NCBI GenBank assembly: GCA_002441345.1
Contig: DJVU01000094.1
Coordinates: 1-5,799 of the forward strand
From: Bacteroidales bacterium UBA6248
Lineage (GTDB): Bacteria > Bacteroidota > Bacteroidia > Bacteroidales > Lentimicrobiaceae
DNA: 5,799 nucleotides
Reading direction: 5' to 3'
The translations under genes were made by a program, and so were the position numbers. A model generated the notes under the pieces. It was not told the DNA's origin, did not search any database, and saw only the letters and a list, made by a program, of their open reading frames with translations. Positions 1-5,696 of this stretch are shown here, in pieces; the stretch's first letter is position 1; every line of letters starts with the position of its first letter.

Positions 1-1
1 C

Positions 2-25
2 CTCAACCTCAGCCTCAGCCTTATC
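2..25 (+). repeat. Hexanucleotide tandem array, left-edge copy
   Basis: Four hexamers are visible: CTCAAC, CTCAGC, CTCAGC and CTTATC. They are the same family as the 60-base array at 3571-3630 and lie in the same orientation. The array is cut by the window edge, so its true length is unknown. Its last unit overlaps the stop codon (21-23) of the minus-strand dehydratase gene. Read in that gene's frame, the units give TAA then GGC/GGT alternating with TGA, so every unit carries a stop. Nothing here suggests a protein product. It is probably a dispersed intergenic simple repeat. Confidence 0.7.
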
Positions 26-1952
26 TTTCCGTTTCCACGTGAGCCGGTACAATGTCGAGGTCTTCGTACACGGAGTTTTTGCTGATAAATTCGGGGATCA
101 TGCGTTTGAGGCTGGCAACCATTACCATCCGGTTGTTGGTTTGCACATCGCGTTGCAGGTCGCTGAACATTGCAAGTACCTCTTCAAAGGTGAAATTGCG
201 AACCTGGGCGATGGTGATTTTGGGATGGTGCGTGGGAAGGCATTTCTCCTGGTCGTTGAGCAGCTCTTCGTAGATTTTTTCTCCGGGGCGGAGTCCCACG
301 TATTTAATCTCGATATCCTTTCCGGGTTCGAGTCCCGAAAGGCGGATCATCTTCTTGGCCAGGTCGGTGATCCGGACAGGTTCACCCATGTCGAACACAA
401 AAATTTCTCCGCCTTGTCCCATTGTTCCTGCTTCAAAAACCAGGCGGCAGGCTTCGGGGATGGTCATGAAATAGCGGGTGATATCGGGATGGGTGACGGT
501 GACAGGACCGCCGGCAGCAATTTGTTTGGTAAACAGGAGTATAACGGATCCGTTGGATCCCAGTACGTTGCCGAAGCGGGTGGTGATAAAGCGTGTTTTA
601 TTATCCTTTGCATCGTTGAGACTTTGTATGTACATCTCGGCAGCCCGTTTGGAGGCTCCCATCACATTGGTGGGATTAACGGCTTTATCGGTGGAAACCA
701 TCACAAACTTTTCGGTTTTGTGTCGACTGGCGGCATCGGCCAGGATGCGGGTACCGAAAATGTTGACCCTGACGGCTTCAAAGGGATTTATTTCCATCAG
801 GGGTACGTGCTTGTATGCGGCGGCATGAAACACCAGGTGGGGCTGATAATAGGCAAAGAGGCGGTTTATGGTTGTCTGATTGCTTACATCGGCAATAACA
901 AAATCGCACACATCGTAAAGGTGGGGGTATTTTACCTTTATCTCCTGGTCGAGTTCGTAGAGGGGCGTTTCTGCCTGATCGATAAACACCAGTTTTCTGG
1001 CTGCAAAGTGGCACAGCTGGCGTGCGAGCTCGCTGCCGATGCTTCCGGCAGCTCCGGTAACCATCACTACTTTGCCGCGCATTTCCGCAACAACGTGATC
1101 GTTGCCGAGGTGTATGCTTTCGCGCATCAGCAGGTCTTCGATGCGTACCGATTTGATCTGACGGGCGGTAAGCTCTCCGTTTATCCACTGCTCCAGAGGG
1201 GGGATTTCCTTAACGCGGATCTTGTACCGCTCAATCAGCACTTCTACAATCCGGTTGCGGCGACGGGGGTCGATGTTGTGAATCGCAAAAATGATCTCAT
1301 TTACTCCGCGCCGGGTGATGAAATCGGTGTCAAAAATATCCGGGGAATAAATGGAGACTCCTTCCAGCGACTTGCCAATCTTACCGGGATTTTCATCGAT
1401 GTATCCGATGACGCGGGATCCACTCGTTCCCGACTCAATGGCATTTTTTGTAATCCTTCCTGCCCGGCCTGCTCCGAAAATCAGAATATTTTCGGGCTTG
1501 TTGCTGCGTTTAATCATGTACAGGTAAAACAGCTTGATGGCAAGCCGGGTAGTGACAATCAGAAATACACTTAGGATAAGAAATATGAGCATTACAGAGT
1601 AGGGGATGGGCAGAAGGGTCTGACTATCCAGAAGCTGGATTGCCATATTGAAAGCGACGATTCCCAGGGCAACAAGAGACATGGAGAGGATCATCAGGCC
1701 AATGTCGTGGAAGCTGGTGTGACGCACAATACCCACGTAGCTCCTGGTAAGCAGGAACGCTGAAGCCGCCATTGCCGTAACAACCAGAATCTGCTGCAGC
1801 AAAATGTGCTGATACGACCAGGGGAGCATGAAGTTATACCTCAGCAAATAAGCAGAAACAAGCGAAAATCCTACGATCAGAATGTCCTTTGCGAGAATTA
1901 CCCACCGGGATACAAACTTCTCGGAATGGCCAAGAATGAATTGCTTTAGCAT
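21..1952 (-). CDS. Membrane-anchored nucleotide-sugar 4,6-dehydratase (PglF/WbpM/CapD family polysaccharide biosynthesis protein)
   Basis: A complete 643-residue protein. By family, it removes water from a UDP-N-acetylhexosamine, usually UDP-GlcNAc, to give a 4-keto-6-deoxy sugar. This is the first step toward amino sugars such as diNAcBac or QuiNAc in capsule, O-antigen or glycoprotein glycans, and it acts on the cytoplasmic face of the inner membrane. Four hydrophobic segments (about 18-38, 48-69, 82-106, 117-146) anchor it. A first Rossmann region follows, with ILIFGAGRAG at 156-165. The catalytic SDR domain starts near 292, with the NAD-binding motif TGAAGSIG at 299-306. STDKA at 420-424 and MGASK at 431-435 give T421, D422, K423, M431 and K435. 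Met replaces the usual SDR Tyr, as in PglF and WbpM, and the spacing matches that family. RPGEK is at 555-559. Length is normal for the long membrane form. The ATG at 1952 starts just before the first membrane segment and has no Shine-Dalgarno sequence, as is usual in Bacteroidota. The exact sugar product and in vivo pathway cannot be read from sequence. No other glycan gene is visible in the window, although the left side is cut. CapD and FlaA1 are alternative family names. Confidence 0.95.
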   Translation of the reverse strand: MLKQFILGHSEKFVSRWVILAKDILIVGFSLVSAYLLRYNFMLPWSYQHILLQQILVVTAMAASAFLLTRSYVGIVRHTSFHDIGLMILSMSLVALGIVAFNMAIQLLDSQTLLPIPYSVMLIFLILSVFLIVTTRLAIKLFYLYMIKRSNKPENILIFGAGRAGRITKNAIESGTSGSRVIGYIDENPGKIGKSLEGVSIYSPDIFDTDFITRRGVNEIIFAIHNIDPRRRNRIVEVLIERYKIRVKEIPPLEQWINGELTARQIKSVRIEDLLMRESIHLGNDHVVAEMRGKVVMVTGAAGSIGSELARQLCHFAARKLVFIDQAETPLYELDQEIKVKYPHLYDVCDFVIADVSNQTTINRLFAYYQPHLVFHAAAYKHVPLMEINPFEAVRVNIFGTRILADAASRHKTEKFVMVSTDKAVNPTNVMGASKRAAEMYIQSLNDAKDNKTRFITTRFGNVLGSNGSVILLFTKQIAAGGPVTVTHPDITRYFMTIPEACRLVFEAGTMGQGGEIFVFDMGEPVRITDLAKKMIRLSGLEPGKDIEIKYVGLRPGEKIYEELLNDQEKCLPTHHPKITIAQVRNFTFEEVLAMFSDLQRDVQTNNRMVMVASLKRMIPEFISKNSVYEDLDIVPAHVETER

Positions 1953-1955
1953 AAT

Positions 1956-1988
1956 GTATTGTTAATACGTATAATCCAATTATAATCC
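1956..1988. promoter_or_regulatory. Overlapping inverted and direct repeats just upstream of the dehydratase start
   Basis: Within 40 bases of the dehydratase ATG lie an inverted repeat GTATT-GTT-AATAC (1956-1968), an overlapping palindrome ATACGTAT (1965-1972), and two direct copies of TATAATCC at 1970-1977 and 1981-1988. The direct copies are 11 bases apart, about one helical turn. Such an arrangement could be an operator or a leader-RNA element. In AT-rich DNA it could also arise by chance. No regulator can be named. Confidence 0.3.
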
Positions 1989-2019
1989 TCCCGGTATCTA
2001 TCTAATATTATTCCCCGAA

Positions 2020-2027
2020 CAAAATTA
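2020..2027 (-). promoter_or_regulatory. Candidate -7 box for the dehydratase gene
   Basis: Minus-strand TAATTTTG fits the Bacteroidota consensus TAnnTTTG and would start transcription roughly 60 bases before the ATG. There is no TTG or TTTG at the expected 19-21 base spacing upstream, and the surrounding DNA is AT-rich, so a chance match is quite possible. Confidence 0.25.
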
Positions 2028-2380
2028 ATTAAATCCCGGCAACTGAGACAGATTATTTGTGAATTTTTTTATCCCGAAAGGTGAAATCTCCGAATTTGCT
2101 GGTACTTAAACAATGATTTTTGCGAAAAGGTGTGCGTTTTATATATGCTAAGGATAAAACTGTTAAAATAAATTATTAAAATGTTGTAATTTAATGAAAG
2201 TAATTGATATATAATGTATTATAGCTCTCTTGAGGTTTTGATGGAGGCTATGTCCATAGTATTAATATAATGCCGGATTTCATATTTTAGAAGATGAATG
2301 CATTGTTTTGTTTTGCTTCATTATGTGAAAAATAGTTTACTTATCATGAAAAAATATTTATTATTCCCAACCTTTTACTG

Positions 2381-2415
2381 AAAAAAACTATGCAGCAGAA
2401 AGGTGTGCAATAGCT
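2381..2415 (-). terminator. Probable intrinsic terminator of the WalJ-like gene
   Basis: On the minus strand, CTATTGCA (2413 to 2406) can pair with TGCATAG (2394 to 2388), with one bulged T and an 11-base loop. Seven Ts follow immediately (2387 to 2381). The stem can gain a G-U and an A-U pair by reaching into the T run. It lies about 65 bases past the stop codon of the hydrolase gene, in the right orientation. The stem is AT-rich and bulged, so it is weak by textbook standards. It supports separate transcription of the two minus-strand genes. Confidence 0.45.
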
Positions 2416-2478
2416 GAAAAGCTTCGGTTTTGAGGGTAGAAAAAGGAGGGTGTGCGGAAATGGGTAGTTGTATTCGGA

Positions 2479-3303
2479 TTATTCGATGATAAACAATTCG
2501 GACCGTTTTCCCCGGGGTAGGGCGCGTATGATGGTGTGCGGGGCAGGTGGATTCCCGTGGCGGGAGAAAGCATCGTGCAGGGTTTGCAGTGCTACGGACG
2601 GGGTATTGTTTTCGGCGCTGAGGTGACTGAGCAGGATATGGCTGATGCCGCGGTGGTAGTGCTGAGCCAGGAAGTTGCTGGCGTGGCTGTTGCACAGATG
2701 TCCCATTGGTCCGTGAACCCTTTGTTTGAGATGTTCGGGATACCGGCCGTTGAGCAGCATATGCTCGTCGTAGTTCGATTCCAGGACCACTACATTGGCT
2801 TTCCGCAGATAGGTGGCAGCATCCTCGCCTATATGCCCGAGGTCGGTAGCTAAGGTAAGGCTGCGTTCGCTGTTGCGGATGTAATACCCGACAGCATCGG
2901 GGGCATCGTGCGACACGGCAAAGGCTTCCACACTCAGTTTTGCGATTCGGAATGGCGTTTTCGGCGCTATCTCCGTAAACATATCCTGATCCAGATCAAA
3001 GGTAGTACGGTTGCGCAAAATACCGCTCCATGTCCCTTTTGTACAATATACCGGCAGGCGGTATTTTTTTGTCAGAATCGTAAGTGCCTGAATATGGTCA
3101 ATGTGAGAATGCGTTATCAGTACTCCCCTGATTTGCTCAAATCCAAGCCCGATCTCTTCCAGCGTTTTGCGGATACGCCGTGCACTGATGCCTGCATCCA
3201 CCAGAATACCTTCCTCGCTGCTGCCGATGTAATAGCAGTTCCCGCTGCTGCCGCTCGATAGACTGCAAATCTGAAAACCGGCCGGGAAAAGGGTGGGAGT
3301 CAT
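2479..3303 (-). CDS. Metallo-beta-lactamase-fold hydrolase, YycJ/WalJ-like
   Basis: A complete 274-residue soluble protein with no signal peptide or membrane segment. The N-terminal CSLSSGSSGNCYYIG (13-27) followed by GILVDAGIS (32-40) is typical of the YycJ/WalJ group. The metal-binding motif THSHIDH (64-70) gives H65, H67, D69 and H70. Further likely ligands are H132 (SHDAPDAVGY), D154 (ATDLGHIG) and H226 (LSHLSAENN), so the two-metal site looks intact. VLESNYDEHML (173-183) and GHLCN (201-205) are also group-like; as I recall the family, the latter is usually GHLSN, with Ser at the Cys position. Firmicute relatives have been reported as 5'-3' DNA exonucleases linked to mismatch repair and to the WalRK locus. 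No WalRK gene is visible here, so the substrate is inferred and could be DNA, RNA or a small molecule. The ATG at 3303 is favoured because conserved sequence begins 11 residues later and a -7 box sits at a suitable distance upstream. The gene diverges from ispG and precedes the dehydratase in the same orientation, but a probable terminator separates them. Confidence 0.9.
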   Translation of the reverse strand: MTPTLFPAGFQICSLSSGSSGNCYYIGSSEEGILVDAGISARRIRKTLEEIGLGFEQIRGVLITHSHIDHIQALTILTKKYRLPVYCTKGTWSGILRNRTTFDLDQDMFTEIAPKTPFRIAKLSVEAFAVSHDAPDAVGYYIRNSERSLTLATDLGHIGEDAATYLRKANVVVLESNYDEHMLLNGRYPEHLKQRVHGPMGHLCNSHASNFLAQHYHRGISHILLSHLSAENNTPSVALQTLHDAFSRHGNPPAPHTIIRALPRGKRSELFIIE

Positions 3304-3334
3304 AAACGTAAAATAATTCAGATAAATGGTGCGG

Positions 3335-3342
3335 CAAAGGTA
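3335..3342 (-). promoter_or_regulatory. -7 promoter box of the WalJ-like gene
   Basis: Minus-strand TACCTTTG matches TAnnTTTG, the Bacteroidota -7 consensus. It is placed so that transcription would start around 3329, giving a leader of about 25 bases before the ATG. No TTTG element lies at the usual -33 spacing. The position and exact match make it the best promoter candidate in the window. Confidence 0.55.
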
Positions 3343-3475
3343 GTTTTTTTCGGGTTAGTGAGCGGAGGGCTGCGAAATGTACTGCGCGATCCGGAAGTGT
3401 GTTCCTGCTGGCAGAATGCCAAACCCCCGCATATTTCCGGCCGAAGAGGGGTTACAAGTTTTGAAAAGTGCCTCT

Positions 3476-3491
3476 CGCAAAGGCGCAAAGT
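3476..3491 (+). repeat. Two tandem CGCAAAGK units
   Basis: CGCAAAGG followed directly by CGCAAAGT, preceded by CCTCT. I recall the phrase CTCGCAAAGGCGCAAAG as a frequent dispersed intergenic simple repeat in environmental bacterial genomes, but cannot check that here. With only two units it is a minimal example. Confidence 0.4.
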
Positions 3492-3545
3492 TTTTCGGAT
3501 TGCCGAACCGTTGCCAATTCTGAGTACCAGGCATGATTTACAGTC

Positions 3546-3566
3546 TTACTTCCTACTTCTTACTTC
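3546..3566 (+). repeat. Three heptamers of the TTACTTC type
   Basis: TTACTTC, CTACTTC and TTACTTC stand head to tail, with one substitution in the middle unit. The array ends four bases before the hexamer array at 3571, so the two simple repeats are nearly fused. Confidence 0.5.
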
Positions 3567-3570
3567 ATAT

Positions 3571-3630
3571 CTCAACCTCAACCTTAGCCTCAACCTCAAC
3601 CTTAGCCTCAACCTCAAACTTAACCTTAAG
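3571..3630 (+). repeat. Hexanucleotide tandem array, ten units with an 18-base super-period
   Basis: Ten gap-free hexamers: CTCAAC, CTCAAC, CTTAGC, then the same three again, then CTCAAC, CTCAAA, CTTAAC, CTTAAG. The first 18 bases (3571-3588) repeat exactly at 3589-3606, and a third copy differs at two positions, so the array decays toward its right end. It is open in all three plus-strand frames and would encode alternating Leu with Asn, Ser or Lys in one of them. One minus-strand frame meets a stop in every unit. The left-edge array at 2-25 belongs to the same family and orientation. Confidence 0.85.
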
Positions 3631-3791
3631 GATCAGGGGGTTGATTTCGTTACAATGGGGAGGTTAATATAACTTACAGTTTTTTTTTCTTTGTTATGCC
3701 AAAGGCACACCAGCATGTTTTAAAAATTAGAATTTGGAACCTTGAAATGTTTATTCAAAGCCCTGATTACAAATTATATACGAAAGTTTTA

Positions 3792-3819
3792 GAAATTAAA
3801 AATTAAAAATTAGAAATTA
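3792..3819 (+). repeat. Four AT-rich heptamers, RAAATTA
   Basis: GAAATTA, AAAATTA, AAAATTA and GAAATTA stand in tandem. A degenerate relative (AAAATTA, GAATTTG) appears at 3723-3736. The array ends three bases before the CCGCAAT array and shares its 7-base period but not its sequence. Confidence 0.6.
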
Positions 3820-3822
3820 ATT

Positions 3823-3864
3823 CCGCAATCCGCAATCCGCAATCCGCAATCCGCAATCCTCATT
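3823..3864 (+). repeat. Five perfect CCGCAAT heptamers plus one degenerate copy
   Basis: CCGCAAT occurs five times without error at 3823-3857, followed by CCTCATT (3858-3864) with two changes. It ends 86 bases before the ispG start. Read on the minus strand it gives a repeating Arg-Ile-Ala-Asp-Cys-Gly-Leu peptide, a well-known artefact of predicted proteins in environmental genomes rather than a sign of a gene. Copy number may vary between strains through slippage, though nothing in one sequence can show that. Confidence 0.85.
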
Positions 3865-3925
3865 CCCCTTGTCGGATGCTTTGAAGAGCGAGGATAGCGA
3901 CAGCATCGTCGTGTCTCTTTTTCAC

Positions 3926-3933
3926 TACTTTTG
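3926..3933 (+). promoter_or_regulatory. Candidate -7 promoter box of ispG
   Basis: TACTTTTG matches TAnnTTTG and would start transcription around 3938-3940, leaving only about a dozen leader bases before the ATG. No TTTG lies at the usual -33 spacing. A very short leader is plausible because the start has no Shine-Dalgarno sequence. Confidence 0.4.
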
Positions 3934-3950
3934 CTATACAAATCCACACT

Positions 3951-5696
3951 ATGACCTATCATTCCCGTGTAGTTCAGATTGGCATTCTTCCCATGGGGGG
4001 AAGCCATCCGGTTCGTGTGCAGTCGATGACCAACACGCCGACTCTGGATACGGATGCTACGGTTGCGCAGTGCATACGTATGATAGAAGCGGGAGCCGAG
4101 CTGGTGCGTATCACTGCCCGCGGACCTGAGGAGGCCCGTCGCCTGGGGGTTATTCGCGAAATCCTCCGCAGCCGGGGCTACCTCCAGCCCATCATCGCCG
4201 ATATCCACTACAGTGTCGAAGCTGCCCTGATTGCTGCACGCCTTGTCGAAAAAGTGCGCATCAACCCAGGCAATTATACCGATCCCAAACGCGAGCAGAA
4301 AAGCGAATGGACGGACAGGGAATACACCGAAGAACTTGATTTCATCGCTTCTCAGCTTGCTCCACTTCTTGAGGTGTGCACGCAGCACGGCACTGCCATA
4401 CGCATAGGCGTCAACCACGGCTCCCTCAGCCGCCGCATCGTCAACCGTTACGGCGACACCCCTGAGGGAATGGTGCAGTCGGCCCTTGAATACACCCGTA
4501 TCTGCCATAATATGGGATTTCATAACCTGGTGCTTTCGCTCAAAAGCAGCAACGTTCGTGTGATGGTGCAGGCATATCTGCTGCTGGCTGCCAGCCTTAC
4601 GGCGGAAGGACTTAATTATCCTCTTCATCTGGGAGTTACCGAGGCGGGCAACGGCGACGACGGCAGGCTTAAGTCTGCGGCCGGTACCGGTGCTCTGCTG
4701 GCGCGCGGTATAGGCGACACCATCCGGGTTTCGCTTACCGAGGCTCCCGAACGCGAACTGCCGGTTGCAAGAGCTATTGTCAGCCGGTATCATAAGCCGG
4801 TAAACGGCATAACCCGTCGTATGGTGCGTCCCGACCTTATTACAGGAGAGGAGGCACGTTTTCCGTTTCCTTCCATAGCCCCGCCGGCACCGGGAAATGT
4901 GGCAAGGGTGCTGGTGAAGAAAGAGGATGAATACCTGCTGGCCGGCGAAGACGGATGCCTCGAACCTTCAGGATACCGGGTGTGCAGTCCTGCCAGCCTC
5001 CACTCCGGAAGCAGGGACGGCAAGCCGCTGATGCTGTTGCTGGACGAAGCGGAAAGCGATGGCAGTCTGCCCGATTTTTCTGCCCTGATGCCCGCTGATC
5101 CGCAGGTGCCGGTACTGGCAAAAGGCGGCTGTCGCTGGCTCACGCAAATTGCCCTGGGGCTTTTCGGGCACGGTCTTCCCAATCCTCTGATACTGCAGGG
5201 AGCAGTACATTCAAACAACCGCGACGAATTGCTTATCGAAGCAGCCCTGAATCCGGGGGGATTGCTCACCGCAGGCTGCGGCAACGGCATATGCCTGGAT
5301 GCCGGAGATCTGGACGCTCCGGAGGTCGCTGCTCTTGGATTCGGCCTCCTTCAGGCGACACGTATGCGCATCACGCGAACGGAATACATCTCCTGTCCCT
5401 CATGCGGCCGTACGCTTTTCGACATAGAAGAGGCACTCCGGCGCGTTAAGGATCGAACATCCCATCTGAAGGGACTCAAAATAGCCGTTATGGGGTGCAT
5501 CGTCAACGGACCCGGAGAAATGGCAGATGCCGATTACGGTTACGTTGGCTCGGGCAGGGGGAAGGTAACGCTATACAAAGGCCGGCAGGCGGTACAGCAG
5601 GGCGTGCCGGAAGCCGATGCCGTGGAGTCGCTTGTGGAGCTTATCCGGTCCGGGGGCGACTGGAAAGAACCGGTGCAGGTAGATCATGTCCTATAG
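3951..5696 (+). CDS. ispG: 4-hydroxy-3-methylbut-2-en-1-yl diphosphate synthase, long three-domain form
   Basis: A complete 581-residue IspG (GcpE). It is a cytoplasmic [4Fe-4S] enzyme that reductively opens MEcPP to HMBPP, the penultimate step of the MEP pathway to isoprenoids. The N-terminal TIM-barrel domain (about 1-275) carries PMGGSHPVRVQSMTNT (14-29), VRINPGNY (102-109), RIGVNHGSLS (151-160), LSLKSSN (195-201) and VTEAGNGDDGRLKSAAG (229-245). The C-terminal domain (about 470-570) holds the cluster ligands C482 and C485 in CPSCGRT and C516 in MGCIVNGPGE, with E523 as the conserved nearby Glu. Between them, about residues 280-465 form the inserted domain found in Bacteroidota, Chlamydiae and plant enzymes but absent from the roughly 370-residue E. 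coli type. The start is secure: in this frame an upstream stop lies at 3882-3884, and no ATG, GTG or TTG intervenes before 3951. There is no Shine-Dalgarno sequence. It stands divergent from the WalJ-like gene, with a candidate -7 box just upstream. The reading frame ends normally at TAG (5694-5696). Confidence 0.98.
   Translation: MTYHSRVVQIGILPMGGSHPVRVQSMTNTPTLDTDATVAQCIRMIEAGAELVRITARGPEEARRLGVIREILRSRGYLQPIIADIHYSVEAALIAARLVEKVRINPGNYTDPKREQKSEWTDREYTEELDFIASQLAPLLEVCTQHGTAIRIGVNHGSLSRRIVNRYGDTPEGMVQSALEYTRICHNMGFHNLVLSLKSSNVRVMVQAYLLLAASLTAEGLNYPLHLGVTEAGNGDDGRLKSAAGTGALLARGIGDTIRVSLTEAPERELPVARAIVSRYHKPVNGITRRMVRPDLITGEEARFPFPSIAPPAPGNVARVLVKKEDEYLLAGEDGCLEPSGYRVCSPASLHSGSRDGKPLMLLLDEAESDGSLPDFSALMPADPQVPVLAKGGCRWLTQIALGLFGHGLPNPLILQGAVHSNNRDELLIEAALNPGGLLTAGCGNGICLDAGDLDAPEVAALGFGLLQATRMRITRTEYISCPSCGRTLFDIEEALRRVKDRTSHLKGLKIAVMGCIVNGPGEMADADYGYVGSGRGKVTLYKGRQAVQQGVPEADAVESLVELIRSGGDWKEPVQVDHVL

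Larger units (their letters stand above)
1953..2478. other. Long AT-rich non-coding gap between two minus-strand genes
   Basis: These 526 bases show no credible gene on either strand; reading frames are short and interrupted. Base composition is strikingly AT-rich between about 2040 and 2390, against the more balanced flanking genes. Visible structure includes a probable terminator at 2381-2415, short repeats at 1956-1988, a candidate -7 box at 2020-2027, and a small palindrome CTATG-TC-CATAG at 2248-2259. TTAAAAT occurs twice, 13 bases apart (2163 and 2176). If transcription of the dehydratase starts far upstream, much of this could be a long untranslated leader. I do not recognise any known riboswitch. 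Confidence 0.6.
3304..3950. other. Divergent intergenic region rich in short tandem repeats
   Basis: These 647 bases separate the start of the WalJ-like gene from the start of ispG. I find no credible gene. The region carries two CGCAAAGK units (3476-3491), three TTACTTC-type heptamers (3546-3566), ten CTCAAC-type hexamers (3571-3630), four RAAATTA heptamers (3792-3819) and five perfect CCGCAAT heptamers (3823-3857). A run of nine Ts at 3680-3688 follows a weak AGGTTA-ATA-TAACTT hairpin (3661-3675), and TGCC-AAA-GGCA lies at 3697-3707. Candidate promoter boxes occupy both ends. The T run looks like a terminator, but no plus-strand gene upstream of it is evident. Confidence 0.7.

Noticed and set aside
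547..563. Two GGATCC sites three bases apart, looking like a cloning scar
   Set aside because: They encode the conserved Gly-Ser-Asn-Gly-Ser stretch of the dehydratase, so they follow from the protein sequence.
39..1574. Plus-strand open frame of 511 codons opposite the dehydratase gene
   Set aside because: It lies wholly antisense to a gene with clear catalytic motifs, and its translation has no recognisable domain. It is a by-product of codon use in the real gene.
2375..2695. Minus-strand frame overlapping the 3' end of the hydrolase gene and the gap
   Set aside because: Proline-rich, low-complexity translation in a shifted frame of a real gene, with no independent support. It would matter only if the hydrolase had a frameshift, and its own frame is intact.
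2536..2853. Plus-strand frame of 105 codons inside the hydrolase gene
   Set aside because: Antisense shadow of the WalJ-like gene, whose metal-binding motifs fix the true strand and frame.
3358..3672. Plus-strand frame of 104 codons whose tail is a Leu-Asn/Leu-Ser repeat
   Set aside because: The alternating tail, which looks like a beta-strand repeat protein, is the hexamer array read in one frame. The rest shows no family resemblance and spans other simple repeats, and no convincing promoter or start signal precedes it.
3661..3688. Weak hairpin followed by nine Ts on the plus strand, terminator-like
   Set aside because: Between divergent genes there is no evident plus-strand transcript to end here. 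The stem is short and AT-rich, so I treat it as composition.
3874..3911. Inverted repeats GATGCT/AGCATC and CGAC/GTCG upstream of ispG
   Set aside because: Short stems, one with a 21-base loop, and no second copy. They are within what chance gives in a region of this size.
3810..4793. Minus-strand open frame of 327 codons opposite the start of ispG
   Set aside because: It is antisense to conserved IspG motifs, and its C-terminus is the translated CCGCAAT repeat, a known source of false proteins.
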